A stretch of 64,000 bases of DNA from Streptomyces netropsis. GTDB taxonomy: Bacteria > Actinomycetota > Actinomycetes > Streptomycetales > Streptomycetaceae. Position 1 is the first letter of the stretch. Each line of letters opens with the position of its first letter. Below the pieces are notes generated by a model, which saw only the letters and a program-made list of their open reading frames with translations, was not told the origin of the DNA and made no database searches. The stretch covers positions 186,001 through 250,000 of the forward strand of contig NZ_JACHJG010000011.1 in NCBI RefSeq assembly GCF_014203545.1. Direction: 5' to 3'. Positions 33,829 to 41,287 of this stretch are shown here, piece after piece. The position numbers were made by a program, and so were the translations under genes.

Positions 33829-33868
33829 AAGAGTGTGTAACCGCTGGACAACGACAACGGAGCGCATG

Positions 33869-34342
33869 ATGGAAGCACGTCTGAACCCCTTTACCAGCCC
33901 GGTCCTGGGCAAGGTTTTCAAGCACATCATCGCTGCGGGCAAGGTGCTTGAGGAGTCGACTCTGCCTGCCTCGACGCAGGAGCTGGTGAAGCTCCGTGCC
34001 AGCCAGATCAATGGCTGCGGCTTCTGCACCGACATGCACTTCAAGGACGCCGTGCACGCGGGAGAGTCCGCGGAGCGCCTGAATCTGGTGGCGGCTTGGC
34101 GGGAGGCCACGGTGTTCACCGAGGCCGAGCGTGCGGCGCTGGAGCTGGCGGAGGAGGCCACGCGTATCGCCGATGCGGCCGGTGGCGTCCCGGACGCGGT
34201 CTGGGCGAACGCCGCCAAGCACTACGACGAGGACCAGCTCGCCGCCCTGGTGGGTGTCATCACCGTCATCAACGCCTTCAACCGCGGGAACGTCATGCTC
34301 CAGATGCCCGCCGGCGACTACCAGCCCGGCCAGTTCGGATAA
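33869..34342 (+). CDS. Carboxymuconolactone decarboxylase/AhpD-like protein
   Basis: A 157-residue CMD-family protein with the AhpD-type core ELVKLRASQINGCGFCTDMH (Glu, CxxC and His of the peroxidase/disulfide centre), then a helical tail. Relatives act as alkylhydroperoxidases or thiol oxidoreductases. GGAG lies 6 nt before ATG 33869; an ATG one codon earlier is too close. It stands behind a perfect ECF41-type promoter, which is the usual partner of such COE genes, but here the sigma gene is not adjacent. Confidence 0.9.
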   Translation: MEARLNPFTSPVLGKVFKHIIAAGKVLEESTLPASTQELVKLRASQINGCGFCTDMHFKDAVHAGESAERLNLVAAWREATVFTEAERAALELAEEATRIADAAGGVPDAVWANAAKHYDEDQLAALVGVITVINAFNRGNVMLQMPAGDYQPGQFG

Positions 34343-34435
34343 CCAGGAGGGCTGCCCGAGGCGACCGGGTCCGCTCCGGACCCGGTCGGCAGGCAGCAGG
34401 CGGCTGCCCCTGGGGGGCTCCTCACTGGTCCCGGC

Positions 34436-35674
34436 TCACCGGGCCTGGCGGTGCCGCCACACGTCGTGCAGCGGCCAGTAGTACGGCGACGTCCGGTCGA
34501 CGGTGCCGTCGAGGGCGTCCAGCAGTGCGTCGCCGCGGTGGTCGTCGCGAAGAGCCAGCTGCATCGCGGCGGTGACCCGTACGGCCTCCTCGGAGTCGGA
34601 GAGGCAGGCGGCCAGGGCGTCGCAGGGGGCGGGATCGTCGGCCTGGGCCCGGAGGAGGGCCCGGCAGGCGGCTTCCCGGACCTGGGCGTCCGTGTCCCCG
34701 GTGCAGGCGAGGACGGCGGCCAGGGCGTCGGTGTTCGCCTGCTGGACCTGCCGGTGCAGGCCGCCGACCGCCCAGGACCGGACCTGAGCGTCGGGGTGAC
34801 GGGTGAGGGCGGGCAGCGGCTTCTCGGCGCGGGGGTCCATCGCGTCGGCCAGCCCGGCGGCGAGGGGCCGCATCACGCGGGGGTCCTCCTCCTGCTCCAC
34901 CCAGGGGAGGAAGAGGTCGACGAGCGGGGTGTCGAAGGGGGATTCCTCGTCCTCGCCGCTTTCGTCGTAGAGGTTGATGCAGCGCAGCACGTCCGCGCCG
35001 AAGTAGCGTGCCAGCGGATCGGGGTGGTGCCGAAGAGCGGCTGCGGCGTCCCAGACGGGCGGCAGCGCCGGGCCCTTGCGTCCGGCGGCCGCGACGACGG
35101 CCGCCCCCCACACCGGATGGCCGACCTCGGGCTCCGCCATGGCGCGGTCCAGCAGTTCGGCGAAGGGCGTGGCGATTTCGCAGCACGATTCCAGGTGGGT
35201 GAGGATCGCGGTGTGGCCGTCGCGGACGGTCTGCCCGCCGATCACCAGCTCGCGGCAGATCTCGCCGTTGCCGTCGCGCACGGTCCGCCGGTGGACCCCC
35301 GCTCCGGTGCCGGTCGTGTGCCAGTGGCGGGCCATTGCGAGGGCGTCGCGACCCTCGCGGTCCGTGACCCGGGGGTCGGCCCCGGCGAAGTGCAGGGCGG
35401 TGGCGATGTCGTGGGCGCCGCGGTCGACGGCGCGCAGCAGGGGCGTGCGGCCGTCGGCATCGATGCCGTCCAGGTCCAGCGCGTCGAGATCGGCCAGCTT
35501 CAGCAGGGCATCGAGGACCCGGTGGTCGAGGGCACCCGCGGCCAGGCGCAGGGCGGCTGCGACGTGCGGGCCGCGCGCGTGAGCGGTGCCGTACTCCTCC
35601 TGGAGCAGGGCGGCCACTGCCCTGGTGTCGCCGTTGCGGACGGCCGTAAGGAGCGGGTGTTCGGAGGAGATCAT
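34436..35674 (-). CDS. Ankyrin-repeat plus HEAT-like repeat protein
   Basis: About 412 residues. The N-terminal third has ankyrin-like repeats (HPLLTAVRNGDTRAVAALLQ; GIDADGRTPLLRAVDRGAHD; HFAGADPRVTDREGRDALAM). The C-terminal half has HEAT/Armadillo-like helical pairs (HPDAQVRSWAVGGLHRQ; CTGDTDAQVREAACRALLRA; LSDSEEAVRVTAAMQLALRD). No signal or membrane segment, so it is a cytosolic protein-interaction scaffold. ATG 35674 or GTG 35680 may start it; neither has a good ribosome binding site. Similar repeat proteins occur among immunity proteins of polymorphic toxins and as regulators, but no function can be assigned. Confidence 0.75.
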   Translation of the reverse strand: MISSEHPLLTAVRNGDTRAVAALLQEEYGTAHARGPHVAAALRLAAGALDHRVLDALLKLADLDALDLDGIDADGRTPLLRAVDRGAHDIATALHFAGADPRVTDREGRDALAMARHWHTTGTGAGVHRRTVRDGNGEICRELVIGGQTVRDGHTAILTHLESCCEIATPFAELLDRAMAEPEVGHPVWGAAVVAAAGRKGPALPPVWDAAAALRHHPDPLARYFGADVLRCINLYDESGEDEESPFDTPLVDLFLPWVEQEEDPRVMRPLAAGLADAMDPRAEKPLPALTRHPDAQVRSWAVGGLHRQVQQANTDALAAVLACTGDTDAQVREAACRALLRAQADDPAPCDALAACLSDSEEAVRVTAAMQLALRDDHRGDALLDALDGTVDRTSPYYWPLHDVWRHRQAR

Positions 35675-35769
35675 GCGCACAGGGAGTGAAAAAGCCTTTC
35701 GGGGATGGGGGATGGGGTCCGACTAGTTCCTGCGGCAGCAGGTCACATGCGGCGGCGGCGAGGTCGCCG

Positions 35770-35979
35770 TCATGGACCAGGCCGTGCAAGGTCGTCGATC
35801 CTGCCGCTGAACTCCTGTTGCCATGGTCCGTCCCACGCCTCATCGCGCAGCACAGTGACCCTGCACCCAGGGTCCATCGCGCCGGTCGGCCAGTCCTGTC
35901 GTCGCGGAAGCGTGGGGGCGGGATTGATCACTTCGCTGTCTCGCGCGTTCGTCGGGCCAGGCACGGAGTCAGAGCTCAT
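35770..35979 (-). pseudogene. Short, possibly truncated gene remnant
   Basis: A 69-codon frame beginning MSSDSVPGPTNARD and ending in DGPWQQEFSGRIDDLARPGP has protein-like composition (RVTVLRDEAWDGPWQQEFSG resembles small Streptomyces proteins of unknown function). It stops abruptly, and protein-like reading (LVHDGDLAAAACDLLPQEL) continues directly downstream in another frame to about 35705, as expected of a frameshifted gene. The rest of the gap 35675-36110 shows nothing else I can identify. Confidence 0.35.
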
Positions 35980-36110
35980 CAGCCCATTATCCCGTCTCCC
36001 TTCACCGGACCCCACTGGTTGAACGACAAGCTGAGACCGGGTCTGAGATCGCGGTGGGGACGGCGCAGGCATGCCCAAAACCCGGTTGACCTGTGGTGAA
36101 GGATGAGACC

Positions 36111-36650
36111 GTGATTTCCGAGGAACGCGCCGTCGAGCTCGTCGAGTCCTTCCTGGCCAGAGAGCGGCTGACGTGGCCGTGGAGGGGGCCGGTCCCCGAG
36201 CTGGCCGTCTACCACGTGGAGGAACACGCGGTGGGCTGGCTCGCCTTCTGGGACACGGCGGAGAGCGCCCGCACCGGTGACGTGCGCGACAGCCTCCATG
36301 GCGGCGGCCATTACCTGGTGGACCGGCACGACGGCAGCATCCACCACGTCCCCGCCGCCGGGTGGTCGGACGAGGGCTGGGAAGAGCACTACCTTCTGCA
36401 GACCAAGGGCATCGGACCGCCTGATCCACTGGCCTCCGCTGTTCGTGAGCTCGTGCACTCCGCCGGGGCCGTGGCCGCGATGAGCCACCTGCGCAAGCAG
36501 GCCCCGCGACTGAGCCTGCAGGAAGCGAAAACCTACGTCGCGACTGTTCGGGACGGCGCCGAACCACCGGAAGAGCTGGCGAGCCTCACCCGGAAAGAGA
36601 AGAAATGGCCGCCTCTGCCCATCGAAACGCTGGCCGGTCCGGTCCAGTAG
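36111..36650 (+). CDS. YrhB/Imm35-like protein with L7/L12-type C-terminal motif
   Basis: A 179-residue protein. The N-terminal about 100 residues match the YrhB/immunity-protein-35 pattern: SEERAVELVESFLARE, HVEEHAVGWLAFWDTAE, then GGGHYLVDRHDGSIHHVPA. The C-terminal part (AVAAMSHLRKQAPRLSLQEA, KTYVATVRDG) resembles the helix pair of ribosomal protein L7/L12 C-terminal domains found in several Streptomyces proteins. GTG 36111 has AAGGATGAG upstream; a GTG at 36093 is an alternative. Family members often act as immunity proteins of polymorphic toxins; here the gene lies about 310 bp before a secreted CdtB-like nuclease, but pairing is not proven. Confidence 0.75.
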   Translation: MISEERAVELVESFLARERLTWPWRGPVPELAVYHVEEHAVGWLAFWDTAESARTGDVRDSLHGGGHYLVDRHDGSIHHVPAAGWSDEGWEEHYLLQTKGIGPPDPLASAVRELVHSAGAVAAMSHLRKQAPRLSLQEAKTYVATVRDGAEPPEELASLTRKEKKWPPLPIETLAGPVQ

Positions 36651-36663
36651 AGGTCCGGCCCCG

Positions 36664-36812
36664 AGCCATCACGCGCACCCCTCGTTGATCTACCGCCCGC
36701 TCGCGGACGCGCCGCCCGTTCCCGAGTCCTCGCCCGCCGCGAAGGGCCCAGGAAACATCCGGCCACACCCGACCTGATGGTGCTCGTACGCGACGTCTTC
36801 GCGGCGGGATGA
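36664..36812 (+). pseudogene. Remnant of a LysR-type effector-domain C-terminus
   Basis: Between two genes, one frame reads HPSLIYRPLADAPPVPE, close to the usual LysR ending V-Y-R-P-L-x-D-x-P-P. Another frame then reads PDLMVLVRDVFAAG and a stop at 36810-36812, like the last helix of such regulators. Two pieces in different frames and no start suggest a decayed 3' end. The remainder of the gap up to 36958 holds the promoter region of the following gene and nothing else I see. Confidence 0.35.
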
Positions 36813-36958
36813 CCAGGGCCCGCGAGCTCACGTACGGACGAAACGCTGGCCCGTGGTGGGCGTGTGGCGCGCGATGGACTCTTGACGCGGACCTTCCGAC
36901 AGTGAACGGATCGTCTCTGCGATTGTTCGTACCCGGATCGCTCCGTAAGGAGTCCACG

Positions 36959-38854
36959 ATGCGATTACCGTTACCGCCGCCGCGCGCCAAGGCCCGCCCC
37001 GGACCGCGCGGATCACGGCTGACGGCGGCCCTCACCTCCGCCCTGCTGGCGGCCGGACTGCTGGTCGGCGCCGCCCCCGGGCCGGGCGGCTCCACAGCAA
37101 GGGCGGCCGACCGGCCGGCGAGGCCGGCTGCCTCGGCGTCCGACGGCAGCCTGCCCTTCGCCACCTACAACATGCAGGGCTCCGACCACGGGCTGCGCTG
37201 GGGCGGCGAGGTGGGCCCACTGACGATGCACCACGAGGTGGTGGCCCTCCAGGAGGCCGGCAACGGGCCACCCGCCGAACCGCACCAGTACCACGGCACC
37301 GGGATGTCGCTCCCCATCCCCGGTCCGTTCCCGGCGGGCCTGCCGACCCATGTGAGCTACACCCAGTGGGAGCACCGCCACCACCGCCGTCACGTGTACT
37401 TCCTCCAGACCGACCCGCAGCGCGACAGCACCACGGGACGTGACCGCTGGGTAGGCGGCCGGGTCAACCTGGCAGTGGTCACCCGCACACGCGCGGACGA
37501 GGTCCGCATCATCGAGAACCCGCTGTACAACCCGAACGAGCCCCGCGACGAGTACCGCTACCGCCGCGCACTCGGCGTGCGGATCGGCAACACCGTCTAC
37601 TACAACGTCCACGCGCGCGGCGCGGACGTCTCCCACCTGCTCGCGGGGATCCGTGCCGCCGCCCGGCCCGGCGAGAACTGGGTCATGGTCGGCGACTTCA
37701 ACCTCGACATCCGCAACCGCACCGACCAGCAGGCCCGGGACCAGAGTCTGCACCTGCGGTCCGACGAGCAACTGGCGCGGCCTCACCGCCCCACCCACCA
37801 ACGGGGCGGCGAACTCGACTACGCGATCACGCGCGGCACGCCCCGGTTCAACGCGGACATCCCCGCGGGGCGCGGCTCGGACCACTACCCCGTCCAGTTC
37901 GAACCGGCGCCCACCCCCGTGCCGGCCGCGCCCGACGGCCCGGTGCACAACTTCTCCTCCGCCTTCGAGAACGCCGCGACCGGAATGGTCCTGGAGGCTC
38001 CGGAGAACGCCGGAGGCCGGGTGACCACCGGCCGGCAGCGGTACAACCTCCGTCAGCGGTTCCGTATGGACACCGTGCAGGGGCACTGGTACCGCTTCGC
38101 CCGCAGCAACAGCCCCACAGGCGCGTCCGGCGCCCGCGCCGCCCTCGCCGCCGGCGGGGAGTGCCCCGGCGTCAACCCGTTCCTACCGCTGTCCGTCATC
38201 ATGCTGCCGTGCGAGGCGGCCGAGGCCCAGTGGCGCCCCGACGACCCGGGCGCGCCCGGCGGCCCGCTGCGCTGGCGCAACTCCCGCCACCCGGAGCTGT
38301 GCCTGACCGGCGGGAACGACAAGCAGGCGGTCGGGGCGCTCCCGTGCAGTGACAGCCCCGCCCAGCAGTGGTGGGACAACTCCCGCGCGGTGGACGAACG
38401 CGCGTGGGGGGACGAGGACGGGTGGGTCCAGCTACGCGCGTACAACGGCCTCTTCCTGGACAACTTCAGCGGGCCCGGCCACGACGGCACGCCGCTGACC
38501 ACCCGCCGGCGCAACGTCGGGGTCATCACCCAGCGATGGGACATCGAGTACGCCGGCAGCGGCGACAACCTCGTCCGTCTCAAGGGACGCGGCAGCGGAA
38601 GGTGCGTCGACCTCCTGAACGGTGACCGGCCCCGTCCCGGTGACCGTTCCGTGCTGCACGGCTGCACCGATCGCGGCAGCAAGATCGACGGCACGGGCCA
38701 CCGCTGGCAGGTGGAGACCTACGCCGACGGCAGCCTCCGCTTCCGCAACGAGGCCGCGCACATGTGCCTGGTGGCACCACCGCGGGAGACGGGCTACGTG
38801 ACGATCGACGCCTGCAGCGACGACGCGCGTCAGCGCTGGACGATCGTGCCGTGA
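36959..38854 (+). CDS. Secreted CdtB-like nuclease fused to ricin-type lectin domains
   Basis: A 631-residue predicted exported protein. An N-terminal Arg-rich signal is followed by a hydrophobic core (residues about 20-40). Residues 66-316 form an endonuclease/exonuclease/phosphatase domain of cytolethal-distending-toxin B type: ATYNMQGSDH, VVALQEAG (Glu99), GRVNLAVVTRTRADEVRII, GVRIGNTVYYNVHARG (His218), WVMVGDFNLDIRNR (Asp246, Asn248), GGELDYAITRG (Asp287) and GSDHYPVQF (Asp308, His309). Residues about 330-631 carry ricin-B-like repeats with QxW-type ends (AQQWW, TQRWDI, HRWQV, QRWTIV) and paired Cys. Codons 3 and 5 are TTA, so expression should need the bldA tRNA. AAGGAG precedes ATG 36959. 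Confidence 0.88.
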   Translation: MRLPLPPPRAKARPGPRGSRLTAALTSALLAAGLLVGAAPGPGGSTARAADRPARPAASASDGSLPFATYNMQGSDHGLRWGGEVGPLTMHHEVVALQEAGNGPPAEPHQYHGTGMSLPIPGPFPAGLPTHVSYTQWEHRHHRRHVYFLQTDPQRDSTTGRDRWVGGRVNLAVVTRTRADEVRIIENPLYNPNEPRDEYRYRRALGVRIGNTVYYNVHARGADVSHLLAGIRAAARPGENWVMVGDFNLDIRNRTDQQARDQSLHLRSDEQLARPHRPTHQRGGELDYAITRGTPRFNADIPAGRGSDHYPVQFEPAPTPVPAAPDGPVHNFSSAFENAATGMVLEAPENAGGRVTTGRQRYNLRQRFRMDTVQGHWYRFARSNSPTGASGARAALAAGGECPGVNPFLPLSVIMLPCEAAEAQWRPDDPGAPGGPLRWRNSRHPELCLTGGNDKQAVGALPCSDSPAQQWWDNSRAVDERAWGDEDGWVQLRAYNGLFLDNFSGPGHDGTPLTTRRRNVGVITQRWDIEYAGSGDNLVRLKGRGSGRCVDLLNGDRPRPGDRSVLHGCTDRGSKIDGTGHRWQVETYADGSLRFRNEAAHMCLVAPPRETGYVTIDACSDDARQRWTIVP

Positions 38855-38875
38855 CTCCGTAGCCGCGAGGCGAAC

Positions 38876-38909
38876 CGGGCCTGGGCCGACACGCGGCGGC
38901 CCAGGCCCG
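38876..38909. terminator. Terminator after the CdtB-like gene
   Basis: A perfect 13-bp stem CGGGCCTGGGCCG / CGGCCCAGGCCCG with an 8-nt loop lies 21 bp after the stop and 100 bp before the end of the converging WYL gene. Confidence 0.85.
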
Positions 38910-39008
38910 GGGAGAGGGGCTCCGCGACGATGTGCGCCGGCTCGACCAGGCCGACGACGACGTACAGAGGCAGCGGAGGAGCTCAGCCGGCGTTGGCGTG
39001 GTCGCGGC

Positions 39009-40007
39009 TCATGACTCCTCCATGTCCGGCACCGGCGAGAACTTTGCACCGGCCGACAGCAGTCTCTCCGCCAGCGCGCGACAGCGCCTTCCGAGCTCCG
39101 GAGGGTCGAGTACCTCGAAGTCGTGCCCCAGAAGGAGCACGTGCATGAGTACGAAGTCGAGGTTGTCGGCGCCACTGAGCACCTCGCAGAGCTCGCTCCC
39201 TCGCCGTCGCACGACGGCCGCCGACGCCGGGATCTGCTCGCGCACGGTGTCGGCCGACGCGTACACGAGGAAGCGCGCCTGGCGCGGGTAGACCCGACTC
39301 GCCACACCCTCCTGCACATATGGCGCCGCGTCGGGCGCCGCGCGCGGGCAAAAGCGCCAGGTCCGTGCAGACACATCGCTCATCCGGTCGACGCGGAAGC
39401 TGCGCCAGTCGTCGCGATCGAGGTCGAAGGCGAGGAGGTACCAGCGCCGGTCGGAGGCGACCAGGCGGTAGGGCTCGACCCGCCGCCGTCGTACCTCGCT
39501 CCCGGACGGGTAGTCGAAGCCGGCCTCGACCTCGTCGCGGCAGGCTCTGGCCAGCGTCATGAGCACCTCGGGGGCGACCGGCGTGCGGCCTCCGCCGAAG
39601 GACTCCACCGAGCCGGAGAGCACGCGCACCTCGTGCCGAAGCCGGGTGGGCAGCACCTGGTCGAGCTTGGTCAGCGCCTGGAGCGCGGCGTCGCCGGCGC
39701 CGGCGACCGCGCCACCCGCGCCGACGAGCAGCGAGACCGCGGTGGCGATCGCCTCCTGGTCGTCGAGAAGCAGTGGCGGCAGGTCCTGCCCCGGGCCGAG
39801 CCGGTAGCCGCCGCCGACACCCTGGCCGGCATGCACCGGATAGCCGAGCGTGCGGAGCCGCTCGACATCACGCCGCACCGTGCGCGGTGTGACCCCGAGC
39901 CGGTCGGCGAGCTCGGGTCCGGTCCAGACCCGGCGCTGCTGCAGCAGCCCGAGCAGGGTGAGCACCCGCTCCGTCGTGCCCCGCTCGTTACCGCTCGCCA
40001 CGTCCAT
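39009..40007 (-). CDS. HTH/WYL-domain transcriptional regulator (YafY-like)
   Basis: A 332-residue regulator: N-terminal HTH_11 (TERVLTLLGLLQQRRVWTGP, then GVTPRTVRRDVERLRTLGYP), a middle linker, and a WYL domain (VEPYRLVASDRRWYLLAFDLDRDDWRSFRVDRM). ATG 40007 is preceded by AGGGTGGG. It is divergent from a DinB-VOC gene pair across only 62 bp that contain a GCGGAC-n7-GTCCGC dyad, the likely operator. The ligand is unknown; WYL domains can sense nucleic acids or nucleotides. Confidence 0.9.
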   Translation of the reverse strand: MDVASGNERGTTERVLTLLGLLQQRRVWTGPELADRLGVTPRTVRRDVERLRTLGYPVHAGQGVGGGYRLGPGQDLPPLLLDDQEAIATAVSLLVGAGGAVAGAGDAALQALTKLDQVLPTRLRHEVRVLSGSVESFGGGRTPVAPEVLMTLARACRDEVEAGFDYPSGSEVRRRRVEPYRLVASDRRWYLLAFDLDRDDWRSFRVDRMSDVSARTWRFCPRAAPDAAPYVQEGVASRVYPRQARFLVYASADTVREQIPASAAVVRRRGSELCEVLSGADNLDFVLMHVLLLGHDFEVLDPPELGRRCRALAERLLSAGAKFSPVPDMEES

Positions 40008-40029
40008 GTCGCCCACCCTGCCAGAGATA

Positions 40030-40048
40030 GCGGACCGATCCTGTCCGC
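40030..40048. promoter_or_regulatory. Dyad operator between WYL regulator and DinB gene
   Basis: GCGGAC and GTCCGC are separated by 7 bp in the 62-bp divergent promoter region. It is the only dyad there, and its position fits auto- and cross-regulation by the WYL protein. Confidence 0.6.
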
Positions 40049-40069
40049 CAGAGGTGTCAGGGTGGCGCC

Positions 40070-40657
40070 ATGGACGCAAAGGAACTTGACTGGAACCGGA
40101 CGCTGCGCGAGCAGTGGGAGGTCCACTGGAAACATCAGCTCCGAGGCCGGCTCGAGGGCCTCACCGACGACGAGTACTTCTGGTCACCCGTCCCGGACGC
40201 CTGGAGCGTGCGGCCGCGCGGCAGCTCGACGGCGCCCGTGCAGGTCGGTGCCGGGGAATTCACGATCGACTTCGCCTTCCCCCAGCCGGTCCCAGCGGCC
40301 TTCACCACGATCGCCTGGCGACTCGGTCACGTCATCGTCGGCGTGCTCGCCGCGCGCAACGCGGCGCACTTCGGCGCGTCGGCGGCGTCATACGAGAGCT
40401 GGGAGTACGCCGGCAGCGCGGCCACCGCGCTCGACCAGCTCGAGACCCAGCTCGACGTCTGGCTGGCCGGAGTGCGCAGCCTCGGCGACGCAGGGCTCCG
40501 GGGCCCGATGGGTGGGACAGAGCCCTTCCCCGAGGCGCCCATGGCCGATCTGGTGCTGCACATCCACCGCGAGCTGATCCACCATCTGTCCGAGGTCTGT
40601 CTGCTGCGCGACCTCTGCCTGCACATGAATCCCGCTACGAACGGAGCAACCCGATGA
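40070..40657 (+). CDS. DinB-like four-helix protein
   Basis: A 195-residue DinB/YfiT-type protein: EQWEVHWKHQLRGRLEGLTDDEY, WRLGHVIVGVLAARNAAHFG with the first metal-ligand His, and ELIHHLSEVCLLRDL with the other two. Related proteins are metal-dependent thiol-S-transferases (bacillithiol or mycothiol partners). The stop overlaps the next VOC start (ATGA), so they are coupled, and the divergent WYL regulator probably controls both. A thiol-linked detoxification role is plausible (inference). Confidence 0.88.
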   Translation: MDAKELDWNRTLREQWEVHWKHQLRGRLEGLTDDEYFWSPVPDAWSVRPRGSSTAPVQVGAGEFTIDFAFPQPVPAAFTTIAWRLGHVIVGVLAARNAAHFGASAASYESWEYAGSAATALDQLETQLDVWLAGVRSLGDAGLRGPMGGTEPFPEAPMADLVLHIHRELIHHLSEVCLLRDLCLHMNPATNGATR

Positions 40658-41115
40658 GCCGTCACATCCAGGTCACCTTCGACGCCCATGACCCGCGGGC
40701 GCTGTCGTCCTTCTGGCGCGAGGCACTGGGCTATGTCCACCCCGGCCCGCCCGGGGTCGACCTGCCCGAGGGCGCCGACCCGCTGGCAGCGTGGGACGAC
40801 TTCCTCGCACGGATCGGTGTACCGGAGGAACAGCGCAACACGAGATCGGCCATCGAGGACCCGGACGGGCACGGCCCACGAGTGTTCTTCCAGCAGGTGC
40901 CGGAGGACAAGGTCGCCAAGAACCGCGTCCACCTCGACGTCCGTGCGGCTCCCGGACTGCAGGGAGAGGAGCGGATGGCGGCACTGGAGGCCGAGTGCGA
41001 CCGGCTCGTCGCGCTGGGAGCGACGCGGGTACGTCGCGACGAGCCCGCTCCCCCGATGAGCACCGGCTACCTCGTGATGACCGACCCCGAGGGCAACGAG
41101 TTCTGCCTGGACTGA
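40654..41115 (+). CDS. VOC-family protein
   Basis: A 153-residue two-half VOC protein beginning with the typical VTFDAHDPRALSSFWREALGY, then EDPDGHGPRVFFQQVPEDK and KNRVHLDVRA, and closing with YLVMTDPEGNEFCLD. It matches the Glyoxalase_6 type common in actinobacteria. It is translationally coupled to the DinB-like gene upstream. Confidence 0.88.
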   Translation: MSRHIQVTFDAHDPRALSSFWREALGYVHPGPPGVDLPEGADPLAAWDDFLARIGVPEEQRNTRSAIEDPDGHGPRVFFQQVPEDKVAKNRVHLDVRAAPGLQGEERMAALEAECDRLVALGATRVRRDEPAPPMSTGYLVMTDPEGNEFCLD

Positions 41116-41287
41116 CACCGCTCGGCTGTAGTCGCGCGGAGGTGATCGATGGAAGAAGCGTCGCCATAGCCGGGTATCGGCACGCCTGGAGGGCAGGCCA
41201 CCCGGACCCCGTGGGTACGCCTACTCAGCCCGGCTTGAGCACGCCGCCCCTACCGACGCGTCACGTCCATACGGTGGGATCGCCTTT

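Noticed and set aside
35686..36099. 137-codon plus-strand frame
   Set aside because: Low-complexity basic composition and antisense to the better-supported small remnant; not a gene.
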